From CAWBRT01 sp050015355 (GTDB taxonomy: Bacteria; Acidobacteriota; Terriglobia; Terriglobales; Acidobacteriaceae), in the NCBI GenBank assembly GCA_050015355.1, contig JBEKBO010000020.1:1-58985 (forward strand): DNA of 58,985 nucleotides, written 5' to 3'. The notes below the pieces were generated by a model. It was given only the letters and a program-made list of their open reading frames with translations, ran no database searches and was not told the origin of the DNA. Position 1 is the first letter of the stretch. Every line of letters starts with the position of its first letter. Shown piece by piece: positions 34,385 through 42,892 of the stretch. A program made the position numbers and the translations under genes.

Positions 34385-35566
34385 TCACGCCCGTTCAAGC
34401 GCCATAGCCACGCCCATGCCGCCGCCGATGCACAGCGAGGCGAGCCCCTTGCGCGCACCGCTCCGCTGCATCTCGTACAAAAGCGTTACCAAAATGCGGC
34501 AGCCAGAGGCACCGATCGGATGACCAATGGCAATCGCTCCACCGTTCACGTTCACCTTCGCCAGATCCCACCCCATTTCCTTATGCACGGCGCAGGACTG
34601 GGCGGCAAAAGCTTCGTTGATCTCCAGCAGATCGAGGTCCTCGATCTGCCAGCCGGCCTTCTGCAGACAACGCCGGGATGCCGGCGCCGGGCCCATGCCC
34701 ATCACCTTCGGGTCCACGCCGGCGCTGGCAAAAGCCGCAATCCGGGCCAGAGGCTTCAGGCCAAGCTCGCTCGCCTTGCTAGCCGACATCACTACAACTG
34801 CCGCGGCTCCGTCGTTGATGCCGGAGGCATTCCCCGCCGTGACCGTACCTTCTTTGGAAAAAGCGGGCTTAAGACCACCAATGTCTTCGATCTTCGCGCC
34901 GAGGCGAATGTATTCGTCGTCGGCGAACATCACCGGCTCGCCTTTGCGCTGCGGAATCGGCACGGCGACGATCTCCGCCTTGAACTTGCCGGCCTTTTGC
35001 GCGGCTTCGGCTTTGTTCTGAGACGCCACCGCAAACTTGTCCTGCTCTTCGCGCGTGATGCTGTATTCCTTGGCAACGTTCTCGGCCGTTACCCCCATGT
35101 GGTACTGGTTGTAGATATCCCACAGGCCATCGATGATCATGCTATCGACCAGTTTGGCGTCTCCCATGCGGAAGCCGTCGCGGGAACCCTGTAACAGGTG
35201 CGGCGTGGCGCTCATGTTTTCCTGGCCGCCGGCAACCACGATTTCCGAGTCACCGGTCATGATGGCTTCGGCTGCCAGCATCACCGCTTTCAGCCCGGAA
35301 CCGCATACCTTGTTAATCGTCATGGCCGGAACCGTGACGGGCAGGCCAGCCTTGATCGCCGCTTGACGAGCGGGGTTCTGCCCCAGTCCGGCGGTGAGCA
35401 CCTGGCCCATAATGACCTCGCCCACCTGGGCGGAATCCAGTTTGGCGCGCTGCAAGGCGCAGCGAATTGTTAGCGCGCCGAGTTCAGGAGCCGGAATCTT
35501 GGCGAGAGAGCCACCGAACTTGCCTACGGCCGTTCGGGTGGCGGATACGATTACGATGTCGCTCAT
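34385..35566 (-). CDS. Acetyl-CoA acetyltransferase (thiolase)
   Basis: This 393-residue biosynthetic/degradative thiolase splits acetoacetyl-CoA into two acetyl-CoA, or the reverse. The catalytic residues are in place: Cys in INKVCGSGLKAVMLAAE, His in IAIGHPIGASGCRILV, second Cys in SLCIGGGMGVAMALE, and the NEAFAAQS motif. ATG at 35566 with GAGGAG upstream (a much longer frame through the 5' region is not used). It is the first gene of the ketone-body operon on the minus strand. Confidence 0.94.
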   Translation of the reverse strand: MSDIVIVSATRTAVGKFGGSLAKIPAPELGALTIRCALQRAKLDSAQVGEVIMGQVLTAGLGQNPARQAAIKAGLPVTVPAMTINKVCGSGLKAVMLAAEAIMTGDSEIVVAGGQENMSATPHLLQGSRDGFRMGDAKLVDSMIIDGLWDIYNQYHMGVTAENVAKEYSITREEQDKFAVASQNKAEAAQKAGKFKAEIVAVPIPQRKGEPVMFADDEYIRLGAKIEDIGGLKPAFSKEGTVTAGNASGINDGAAAVVVMSASKASELGLKPLARIAAFASAGVDPKVMGMGPAPASRRCLQKAGWQIEDLDLLEINEAFAAQSCAVHKEMGWDLAKVNVNGGAIAIGHPIGASGCRILVTLLYEMQRSGARKGLASLCIGGGMGVAMALERA

Positions 35567-36095
35567 AAATCTCCTCACAAGTATGAATTCAAACTCGAAT
35601 ATTTTTTTCGACTGAAGCTGCTGGCCGTCGCAAGCGGGAATGGACTGTCCATGAATGAATGTGTCAGCGTGTGAACTGCGATAATTCGCCAAGCTGCCGC
35701 ACTGGCATACGGCCTCACCAGGCGGACACTTTGTATCCGCACCTTCCGGCTCACACATCGGCCAACTCACCAGACGACACCAAGTTCGAGCGGAATGCTG
35801 GGGCAGAGAAAATACCAGTTTTCTGGAGCGAAGTAAATACCGGCGGCAAAGCGTCCGTTCTGGCCGCGACATCGCATTGTATCGATTGGATTTGGCAGAC
35901 TCGGCCAAGACTGGGCGGGAACCCGCCAGGAAAGCCGAACCGCATGGCCAGGCCGGCGATGCCGCGACAGGCTTTGCCAGTCCAACAGTCAGTGTTGCCG
36001 CCTTGCCGCCTCTGGTTGCATCTCTAAAGTAGACTCTCTTTTGTCGTCGTTTTGTTATCGCTGTGCTAACTTCCATTCAAGAGAAGGAGAATCGG
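35567..36095. other. 529-nt gap between two divergent thiolase genes
   Basis: No gene supported. A run of seven T occurs near 35604, and a pyrimidine-rich stretch precedes the plus-strand gene (36030-36055). The two thiolase genes diverge here, so both promoters should be in this gap, but no clear -35/-10 pair or operator palindrome was picked out by eye. Confidence 0.35.
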
Positions 36096-37304
36096 ATGTC
36101 CCAACCCATTTACATCGCTGCCTACAATCAATCCAAGTTCGGCAAGCTAATGGCGATGACGATCCCCGAAATCGTGGCCAACGCAGTCACTGGAGTTTGC
36201 CAGCGGATCGACGTACCGGCTTCGGTTCTGGATGTCGCCTCGGTGGGTTCGGCGTGCAACTTCACCTTGAACCGTCAAGGCTTGCTCGCCGGTCTGGTTG
36301 CGTCGCTGCCCGGCATGGAAGGCAAGCCGATTGAATCGGTTGAAAATGCCTGCGCTTCCGGCGGTCAGGCCGTGCTCTCGGTCATCTATAAGCTGCTGGG
36401 CGGTCTCGGCGATGTGGGAGTCGCCGTTGGATACGAGAAAATGCGTGACGATGACGGCAAAATGGACGGCAAATTAATTGGCGACGCCCTGGGATACTTC
36501 TCGCATCCCGACGATCGCACCGGCAAGGTCTTCGTCTTCCCTCACCTCTTCGCCGAAATCATGCAGTGCTACCTCCAGGCGTACGGCGCCACCGAAGCTG
36601 ACCTGGCGCAGATCGCCGTCGCCGAATACGGAAACGCAAAACATAACCCGTATGCGCAGATGAACAAAGTTCAGATCACGCTTGAGCAGGCGCTCAAAGT
36701 CGAGGGCATCAATCGCTACGTGGTAGAGGGCCTGCCGCTCAAAACCTATGACTGCTCGCAGATCACCGATGGCTATGCCGCGCTGATCCTTGCTACCGAA
36801 GAAGGGCTTCGCAAGCTGGGCGTAGCCAAGGCGGACGCCGTCGAAATCGCCGGCTATGCGCAAGCAACCGACCCGCTGACGAAGAACGGGCGCAATATCC
36901 TGAGACCGTCCGGGGCTTACAAGGCGATGCAAAAGGCTTACGCAATGGCGGGCGCCAGCCCGGCCGACGTAAACGTGGCGGAGATTCACGACTGCTTCAC
37001 CGTGGCGGCGGCGCTTGGCACCGAGGTTATCGGCAAAGCCGCGCCCGGCAAGGGCGCACGCTACTGGGTCGATGGCAAGGCGGCAGTCGATGGCGAATGC
37101 GGCATTAATCTCTCCGGCGGACTAATCGCCAAGGGGCATCCGGTTGGCGCCACGGGAATTTCCATGATCGGATTCTCTTATTGGCAGTTGAAGGGCATGG
37201 CTCCCCAGGGAATTCAGAAGAAAGACGCCAAGCTTGCTGCCACGTTCAACATCGGCGGCGCGCTGTGCGCGTCGGTCTGCACTGTGCTTCGCCACGCCAG
37301 CTAG
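36096..37304 (+). CDS. SCP-x-type thiolase family protein
   Basis: This 402-residue protein shows a nucleophilic Cys in ENACASGGQAV and the His in LIAKGHPVGATGISM; the last catalytic Cys motif (CxGG) is replaced by FNIGGALCASVC, as is usual in the sterol-carrier-protein-x branch. Such enzymes act on branched or unusual 3-oxoacyl-CoA. ATG at 36096 with GAAGGAG seven bases upstream. It is divergent from the ketone-body operon; whether it shares regulation is unknown. There is no DUF35 (OB-fold) partner gene next to it, although many SCP-x thiolases have one. Confidence 0.85.
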   Translation: MSQPIYIAAYNQSKFGKLMAMTIPEIVANAVTGVCQRIDVPASVLDVASVGSACNFTLNRQGLLAGLVASLPGMEGKPIESVENACASGGQAVLSVIYKLLGGLGDVGVAVGYEKMRDDDGKMDGKLIGDALGYFSHPDDRTGKVFVFPHLFAEIMQCYLQAYGATEADLAQIAVAEYGNAKHNPYAQMNKVQITLEQALKVEGINRYVVEGLPLKTYDCSQITDGYAALILATEEGLRKLGVAKADAVEIAGYAQATDPLTKNGRNILRPSGAYKAMQKAYAMAGASPADVNVAEIHDCFTVAAALGTEVIGKAAPGKGARYWVDGKAAVDGECGINLSGGLIAKGHPVGATGISMIGFSYWQLKGMAPQGIQKKDAKLAATFNIGGALCASVCTVLRHAS

Positions 37305-37418
37305 ATGTGCCTTCGACGGCACGCCGCCAGTTGCAGCGCGCTCAAAGGCAATGTATCTTCATGGACGCGCAGTGGAGCAAGCGCCGCACGCTTGCAACTG
37401 CGCGGAGGGAAGCTCGCA

Positions 37419-37838
37419 ATGCAGCTTTGTCGATTGACTCGCTGGATTGATTCCGTGCGATGGCTTTTTTTGCTTACACTCCTGGCTATTGTCTGCCATC
37501 CGCAAACGGTCTTCGCAGCCACCAAGGTGATCACTGACGCGGATAAGGGTGGCGAGGTCCACCTGAAGACCGGGGACCAGCTCGAACTCCGCCTGAAATC
37601 GAATCCCTCGACTGGGTATATGTGGTACGTGCAGGCAAAGTCTACCCCGCTGCTGAAGCTGGTTCGCCAGTCGCAGACTGAGACCACCGAGCCGGGCGTG
37701 GGCCGTCCCATCTTCCAGGTCTTCCAGTTTGAACCCAGGCGCGGCGGGGACGGAGTTCTCCAACTGCACTACGTCCGCTCCTGGGAGAAGCCCGCGCCGG
37801 ACGAAGAGCGCTTCGAAATTCACGTATTCATCGAGTAA
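37419..37838 (+). CDS. Secreted chagasin-type (I42) cysteine-protease inhibitor
   Basis: This 139-residue protein has a signal sequence (WLFLLTLLAIVCHPQTVFA) and an immunoglobulin-like inhibitor domain. The three chagasin loops are visible: SNPSTGYMWYV (NPTTGY loop), RRGGDGVLQL (GxGG loop) and VRSWEKP (RPW-like loop). ATG at 37419 follows GGAGGGA. Chagasin-type inhibitors block papain-like proteases; in bacteria they are thought to protect against own or foreign proteases. Confidence 0.85.
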   Translation: MQLCRLTRWIDSVRWLFLLTLLAIVCHPQTVFAATKVITDADKGGEVHLKTGDQLELRLKSNPSTGYMWYVQAKSTPLLKLVRQSQTETTEPGVGRPIFQVFQFEPRRGGDGVLQLHYVRSWEKPAPDEERFEIHVFIE

Positions 37839-37953
37839 GGCTGCTCTGCATCGGCAGTCTAAAAATGCAAGCGATGCCGCTCATATCCGGGCAACAGGCG
37901 CCATTGTTTCAGCATCTTAACTTATCGGGCCCCAATCATAGGAGTTGCTATCA

Positions 37954-38307
37954 ATGGGCATTCGCATTCTATGCGTCGACGATAACGAGCCGCTGCTGAC
38001 GACGCGGAAACTCCTGCTTTCGCGGCTTGGCTACGACGTATTGACAGCGACCACTGCGGAAGAAGCGCGCCGCCTGTTCCGCTCCACGACCGTCGACTTG
38101 GCGATTCTGGATTACCGCCTGCCCGGCGTCTTCGGCGACCAACTCTGCCGGGAGTTCAAGGAAATGCAGCCCGGCATTCGCGTCATTCTCGTCTCCGGCG
38201 CGTACCCGGATCGTGATTGCGACTGCGCCGATCAGTTTGTCCTCAAGGGGCAGGCCCCCACCGTTCTGCTGCAAGCAATCGTCGCTCTCACAAAGCGAGC
38301 TGCATAA
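37954..38307 (+). CDS. Single-domain response regulator
   Basis: This 117-residue CheY-like receiver has no output domain. Seen are the acidic pair CVDDNEPLL, phosphoacceptor Asp in LAILDYRLPG, ILVSGAYPD with the conserved Ser, and Lys in FVLKGQ. AGGAG lies 9 nt before the ATG. No histidine kinase is adjacent, so its partner is encoded elsewhere. The DCDCAD stretch between strands 4 and 5 is unusual. Confidence 0.88.
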   Translation: MGIRILCVDDNEPLLTTRKLLLSRLGYDVLTATTAEEARRLFRSTTVDLAILDYRLPGVFGDQLCREFKEMQPGIRVILVSGAYPDRDCDCADQFVLKGQAPTVLLQAIVALTKRAA

Positions 38308-38463
38308 CTACCTCGTCGCGCCACTCGCGCTGTGAAAAACCCGCTCTCGGCGATGCTGCTACCCACCTCGCCTGAAACCTGTTTTTCTGCCTGCCTTCCG
38401 GCATCTAAGAAACTAGTGATAAACGGGCGCCGCTCTTACCGGTTGGCCTGCGGGAGGCATGAA

Positions 38464-40122
38464 GTGAAAGGGAAACTTCGCTACATTGTCATCGGTATTG
38501 TTGTCCTGGTTCTGCTGTGCGCCGCGCTGCCGTTCCTGATCGACGCCAACCAGTTCCGTCCCACAGTCGAGGAGAAACTCTCGGTGGCGCTGCAGCGGCA
38601 GGTGAAGATCGGCAACCTCAGCCTGTCACTGCTCTCCGGTTCACTCTCGGCGGACAACCTCTCCATTGCCGACGATCCGGCGTTCAGCCAGTCCGCGTTC
38701 CTGAGCGCTAAGTCGTTCCGGGTCGGGGTTGAACTGGTGCCGTTGATCTTCTCCAAGGCGATGCACATTACCGGGCTGACCATCGAAAAGCCCGAAGTTG
38801 TGCTGTTACGCAACCCCGCCGGAAAATGGAACTACTCTTCCCTGGCGGCCACGGGGTCCGGACAGTCATCTTCGTCCGCTCCCAAGAGCGGCGGAGCAAC
38901 CCCCGACTTGACGATCAAGAAGCTGGAACTCAAAGACGGCCGCGTGGCGGTGGGGTCTACTACTTCACCGAAGCGAAGCGTCTATGACGAGCTCAACCTC
39001 GAAGCCAGCGACGTTTCCCTGAACTCGCAATTTCCGCTGCGCTTGTCAGCCAAATTGCCGGGCGGGGGCAGCCTCAAAGTGGACGGGAAGGCCGGGCCGG
39101 TCGACCACACCGACGCCTCCCTGACCCCTGTGAGTGCGAAGCTGGCAATCAGCGGTCTGGACCTCGCTCGAACCGGCTTCCTGGACCCTGCCTCTGGCAT
39201 TGCCGGCATAGTGGATTTGAATAGCGATGTCTCGTCCGCGAGTGGCAAGGCAAAAGCCAAGGGCACGCTAAAGCTGGATAAAGTTCAAATGGTCAAGGGC
39301 GGCTCGCCGGCGCAAACGCCGATCAACATCGATTTCGATTCCGACTATGACCTGCGGCGCAGCGCGGGCACGCTCAACGACGGAGTCGTGAAGATCGGCG
39401 GTGCGGTCGCTCATCTGACCGGCACCTTCGAGACCCAGGGCGATTCCACCCGTCTCAACCTGAAGCTGAATGCTCAGAATATGCCGGTCAAGGACGTGCA
39501 GTCCGTTCTGCCCGCCGCCGGCATCGTATTGCCGAAGGGCGCTTCGCTCCAACAGGGCACGCTCAACGCAAATCTCAATTCCTCCGGGCCGCTGGACAAG
39601 CTCGTCACCACGGGAGATGTCGGACTCTTCAACGCCACGCTCACGGGCTTCGACCTTGGGTCGAAGCTTTCCGCGCTCTCTGCGTTCACGGGGGCCAAGA
39701 GTGGCAACGGTAATACCTCCATTGAGAAACTGACGTCCAATGTTCGCGCCGCTCCCGAGGGCATCCAGCTAAGTTCACTGCTGATGGTTTTGCCGGCTCT
39801 TGGTCAGCTCAGCGGAAACGGAACCATTAGCGCTCCCAGCAATGCGCTTAACTTCAAAATGCTGGCGACCTTGTCGGCTGCCGGCGGGGTAGTCAACGTG
39901 GTCGGCGGGCTAACCGGCCGGCGTTCCTCCGGCAATCAGGGAATTCCGTTCTCCATCCAGGGCACGACGTCTGACCCCAAGTTTGTCCCCGACGTCAAGG
40001 GCATGGCCGGCAGCATAGCTGGCTCGCAGGTGGGAAACCTCTTGGGCGGCTCCAAGTCGCAGGGCCAGTCCGGCGGAGTTGGGGGCGCATTGGGGGGCAT
40101 GTTCGGCAAGAAGAGCAAGTAG
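38464..40122 (+). CDS. AsmA family protein
   Basis: This is a 552-residue envelope protein with one N-terminal membrane helix (YIVIGIVVLVLLCAALPFLI) and then the AsmA pattern: FRPTVEEKLSVALQRQVKIG, SLSLLSGSLSADNLSIADDP, LTIEKPEVVLLRN and long stretches of beta-rich repeats. The C-terminus is Gly/Ser-rich with VGGALGGMFGKKSK. The start chosen is the GTG at 38464 with GGGAGG six bases upstream. AsmA-like proteins are linked to lipid transport between membranes. It converges on ilvB. Confidence 0.82.
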   Translation: MKGKLRYIVIGIVVLVLLCAALPFLIDANQFRPTVEEKLSVALQRQVKIGNLSLSLLSGSLSADNLSIADDPAFSQSAFLSAKSFRVGVELVPLIFSKAMHITGLTIEKPEVVLLRNPAGKWNYSSLAATGSGQSSSSAPKSGGATPDLTIKKLELKDGRVAVGSTTSPKRSVYDELNLEASDVSLNSQFPLRLSAKLPGGGSLKVDGKAGPVDHTDASLTPVSAKLAISGLDLARTGFLDPASGIAGIVDLNSDVSSASGKAKAKGTLKLDKVQMVKGGSPAQTPINIDFDSDYDLRRSAGTLNDGVVKIGGAVAHLTGTFETQGDSTRLNLKLNAQNMPVKDVQSVLPAAGIVLPKGASLQQGTLNANLNSSGPLDKLVTTGDVGLFNATLTGFDLGSKLSALSAFTGAKSGNGNTSIEKLTSNVRAAPEGIQLSSLLMVLPALGQLSGNGTISAPSNALNFKMLATLSAAGGVVNVVGGLTGRRSSGNQGIPFSIQGTTSDPKFVPDVKGMAGSIAGSQVGNLLGGSKSQGQSGGVGGALGGMFGKKSK

Positions 40123-40123
40123 A

Positions 40124-40141
40124 CCCGTTTTGCGAAACGGG
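40124..40141. terminator. Weak hairpin between asmA and ilvB
   Basis: CCCGTTT and AAACGGG form a 7-bp stem around TGCG, right behind the AsmA stop codon and 51 nt before the end of ilvB. No T-run follows, so intrinsic termination would be weak; it could serve both convergent genes. Confidence 0.4.
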
Positions 40142-40192
40142 CCGGCGGTCCCCGACGACGGCCGCTTTCGTTGCTGGGGTTGGGGCGAGCGG

Positions 40193-41908
40193 TCACTTCA
40201 ACTGGATTGGCCGCCGAATCATTTGCTTCAGATGCGCCCCGGCCGGAACGATCGGGTAGACCGAGTCCTCCTGTTCCACTTTGAAATCGACAAGCACCGG
40301 CCCGGAGTGCTCGCGCGCCTCGCGGATGGCGCGCACCACCCCGCCCCGTTCCGCGACGCTCATGCCGCGTACTCCGAACACTTCGGCCAGGGCGGCGAAG
40401 TCGGGACTCATGATTGGGGAGAACGAATAGTTCTTCTCGTAAAAAAACTCCTGCCACTGCCGCACCATGCCGAGATAGCCGTTGTTGATGACCGCGATGT
40501 TGATCTTGAGTTTCTCCTGCACCAACGTCATGAGTTCGGGAGTGCTCATCTGCAAACCGCCGTCGCCGACGATCGCCCAGACTTCGGCATCGGGGCGCGC
40601 CATCTTCGCGCCGATTGCGGCAGGCAGGGCGAAGCCCATGGTGCCGAAACCGCCGGAAGTGATCAGCGAGCGCGGCTGATCGTGCTTGTAGTACTGGGCC
40701 TCCCACATCTGGTGCTGGCCCACATCGGTGACAATGATGGCATCGCCCCGGGTTTCGCACCAGAGATCGCGAATCACGTTCGCGGCATAGAGGTGGCCGT
40801 CTTCGGCAAGATTCTGAATGTCGTGAACGGCTGCCGTTTCCCGGAGCTCGTGGATGTAGTCGAGCCACCCCGCATGCCTGGCTGGCTCCGCGCTTTTCAG
40901 CAGAGCGGAAAGAACTTCGCGCAGGTCTCCAAGGAGCGCGACATCGACTTTGACATTTTTGTTGATCTCGGTGGGATCGATCTCGACGTGAATCTTGCGA
41001 GCCAGTGGCGCGAACTGCCGGGGATCGCCCGTGACGCGATCATCAAAGCGCATGCCTAAGGCAATCAGCAGGTCTGATTCCTGGATTGCCGTGTTGACCC
41101 AGGACTCGCCATGCATTCCCATCATGCCGAGGTTGAGGCGATGCGAAGCCGGAAAGCCGCCAATTCCCAGCAGCGTGAGCGCCACCGGAATCTGGGCGCG
41201 CTCGGCCAGTGCGCGCAGTTGCGCCATGGCTCCCGACAGAATGACGCCGTTGCCGGCGAGGATCACCGGGCGCTCGGCATGGCGAATCAGCTCGAGAGCA
41301 CGGTTGAGATCCGCGGCCGCGGGCAATTTGCGGGTGCGAAGCGGCAGATCCCTGCCGCCGGCGCTTGCGCCGTACATGCACATGCCCTGCTGAGCATCCT
41401 TGGAAATGTCTACCAGCACCGGCCCCGGGCGGCCTGAGCGCGCCACGTGGAAAGCCTCATGCATGGTCTTTTCGACATCGGCGGCATTCGTCACCAGGTA
41501 ATTGCGCTTGGTGATAGCGGCGGTAACCGAGGTGATGTTCACCTCCTGAAACGCGTTGCTGCCGATGAGCTTGCTGTTGACCTGGCCGGTTATGCAGACG
41601 ATCGGCGAAGAGTCGAGCATGGCCGTGGCTATGCCCGTCACCATGTTGGTTGCACCCGGCCCCGAGGTCGAAATCGCGACGCCAACTTCTCCCGAAGCGC
41701 GGGCGTAACCGTCAGCCATGTGGGTTGCGCCCTGCTCGTGCCTGGCCAGCACGTGATAAATCTTCGAGTGCTTCAGGGCGTCGTAGACCGGCAGAATGGC
41801 CCCTCCCGGATACCCGAATACCTGGCGCACTCCTTCCGCCTCAAGGCATTTCCAGAGAACCTGGGCGCCTGTCATCATCCGTGATTCGTTACCCGCATCC
41901 GCAGCCAT
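40193..41908 (-). CDS. ilvB: Acetolactate synthase, large (catalytic) subunit
   Basis: This is a 571-residue thiamine-diphosphate enzyme, the first common step of Ile/Val/Leu synthesis. Seen are VFGYPGGAILPVYDAL, the catalytic Glu in LARHEQGATHMADGYARA, STSGPGATNMVTGIA, the FAD region, and the cofactor motif VGDGGLQMSTPEL...INNGYLGMVRQWQ. ATG at 41908 preceded by AAGGATC. A leader peptide and terminator upstream (41975-42150) show attenuation control. Downstream there is no ilvN small-subunit gene; the next gene converges from the other strand. Confidence 0.95.
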   Translation of the reverse strand: MAADAGNESRMMTGAQVLWKCLEAEGVRQVFGYPGGAILPVYDALKHSKIYHVLARHEQGATHMADGYARASGEVGVAISTSGPGATNMVTGIATAMLDSSPIVCITGQVNSKLIGSNAFQEVNITSVTAAITKRNYLVTNAADVEKTMHEAFHVARSGRPGPVLVDISKDAQQGMCMYGASAGGRDLPLRTRKLPAAADLNRALELIRHAERPVILAGNGVILSGAMAQLRALAERAQIPVALTLLGIGGFPASHRLNLGMMGMHGESWVNTAIQESDLLIALGMRFDDRVTGDPRQFAPLARKIHVEIDPTEINKNVKVDVALLGDLREVLSALLKSAEPARHAGWLDYIHELRETAAVHDIQNLAEDGHLYAANVIRDLWCETRGDAIIVTDVGQHQMWEAQYYKHDQPRSLITSGGFGTMGFALPAAIGAKMARPDAEVWAIVGDGGLQMSTPELMTLVQEKLKINIAVINNGYLGMVRQWQEFFYEKNYSFSPIMSPDFAALAEVFGVRGMSVAERGGVVRAIREAREHSGPVLVDFKVEQEDSVYPIVPAGAHLKQMIRRPIQLK

Positions 41909-41974
41909 GATCCTTACCTCATCTCTGGTTTCCCGCCTTTCGCTGTCGGCGAGATGCCCGGCCAAAAACTAAAA

Positions 41975-42001
41975 AGGCCGTCATCTTTAGGATGACGGCC
42001 T
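41975..42001 (-). terminator. Attenuator terminator of the ilvB leader
   Basis: AGGCCGTCAT and ATGACGGCCT form a perfect 10-bp stem around a 7-nt loop, followed on the minus strand by TTTT-AGTTTTT. It lies 27 nt after the leader-peptide stop and 66 nt before the ilvB start. The bases TGACGCC that overlap the leader stop codon could pair with the first arm (GGCCGTCA) instead, an antiterminator that only forms if the ribosome stalls earlier. Confidence 0.88.
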
Positions 42002-42027
42002 CTGATAAATCCCGTGCTTACAAGGCG

Positions 42028-42150
42028 TCACCCCGAGTTGAGGGGAATAATGCTAATAATGACGCTAATTCGTACGGAGCTTCCCACACGGAAAGACTCA
42101 AGCGCCCGGCCTTGCCCTAAGTCGCCGCGAGTTGTGGGAACGGTAGACAT
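42028..42150 (-). CDS. ilvB leader peptide (attenuation control)
   Basis: A 40-codon frame starting MSTVPTTRGDLGQG and ending in a branched-chain-rich segment, VRISVIISIIPLNSG, directly before its stop. Seven of the 12 residues in VRISVIISIIPL are Ile or Val, plus one Leu, with four ATT codons in two pairs. Scarce charged tRNA-Ile or tRNA-Val would stall the ribosome there. It sits between a promoter-like sequence and the terminator, as in classical ilv leaders. The ribosome site before its ATG is weak. Confidence 0.75.
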   Translation of the reverse strand: MSTVPTTRGDLGQGRALESFRVGSSVRISVIISIIPLNSG

Positions 42151-42174
42151 AATCCGAGTACCGGCTGACAAGTT

Positions 42175-42203
42175 GATATATCACACTCCGACCGACTGCG
42201 CAA
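42175..42203 (-). promoter_or_regulatory. Candidate sigma-70-type promoter of ilvB
   Basis: On the minus strand TTGCGC, a 17-nt spacer, then TATATC. Both boxes match 4 of 6 consensus bases. The predicted transcript start is about 18 nt before the leader-peptide ATG. The remaining sequence up to 42461 shows no gene. Confidence 0.5.
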
Positions 42204-42461
42204 CCAATTCGTTTTCATTCCGGTGAGAGCAGATGGTCGGCAAAGACCGTCTTTTACAGCGAATTGACCGGGCTGCACCGTTTTCGCCTGCTACATCCAA
42301 TAACCCGCCGGTTATTACCCCAAACGGTACGTAGTGCTGCGTCGTTGAGTGCCCGCCAAGCTCTTGAGGTCGATCTTCCCGGCCTGCCGGCCGCATTCGG
42401 GCGAGACTCAATGAGGCATGTGCGAACAACAACCTTCTGACAGCTAATTTGGAGGAAAGGA

Positions 42462-42656
42462 ATGCCTGAAGAGAAAGTCGTAAAAGCGGGCGACGTGACC
42501 CAGCGCGTGGGAGTCGAGGTCATCCGCGCCCGCGGCGTAGATGTGGACAAGCTCATCAAAATGCTGATCGCCAATGCGGCAGCGGAATTCGCCAGCACTT
42601 ATTACTACTACACGAACAAGCTGCCTGCCCCTTACTCAATGGGATTGAAGCCCTGA
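42462..42656 (+). pseudogene. Ferritin-like (DpsL-type) protein, N-terminal remnant
   Basis: A 64-residue frame with a good site (GGAGGAAAGGA before the ATG). Residues 1-50 read like the first helix of Dps-like/ferritin-like proteins (VGVEVIRARGVDVDKLIKML, AAAEFASTYYYYTN), where the Glu would be a metal ligand. The expected 120 further residues with the second ligand pair are missing; after YYYYTN the frame ends in KLPAPYSMGLKP. I read it as a truncation. A short stable peptide may still be made. Confidence 0.6.
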
Positions 42657-42892
42657 AGGCCGTGGTTCGGTTGCGCTCAGTCGCCGAAGACGCGAATACA
42701 AATTCCATCTATCGCGCCCGCCTTGACTCCTCCAGCGGCTTAACGGTCAGCCCGCCATAGACGCTGAAGGGCCCAGCGAAGGCCAGCGTCGGGTTGAACT
42801 TGACATTCGGGCTGACGTGACTCAGACTGTTTTCTCACCATACTTATAAGACTTATGTCTCACATTGTAGGACACAAGCAAAGAGGATGAGC
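42657..42892. other. Gap with a possible gene remnant and the uronate-cluster promoter region
   Basis: On the minus strand 42709-42830 a frame without a start reads HVSPNVKFNPTLAFAGPFSV and then GGLTVKPLEESRR, which looks like a fragment of an outer-membrane-type protein. Near the right end, small palindromes CTTATAAG (42843-42850) and ATAAG-A-CTTAT (42846-42856) overlap; they could be an operator for the IclR-type regulator of the cluster. Confidence 0.35.
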
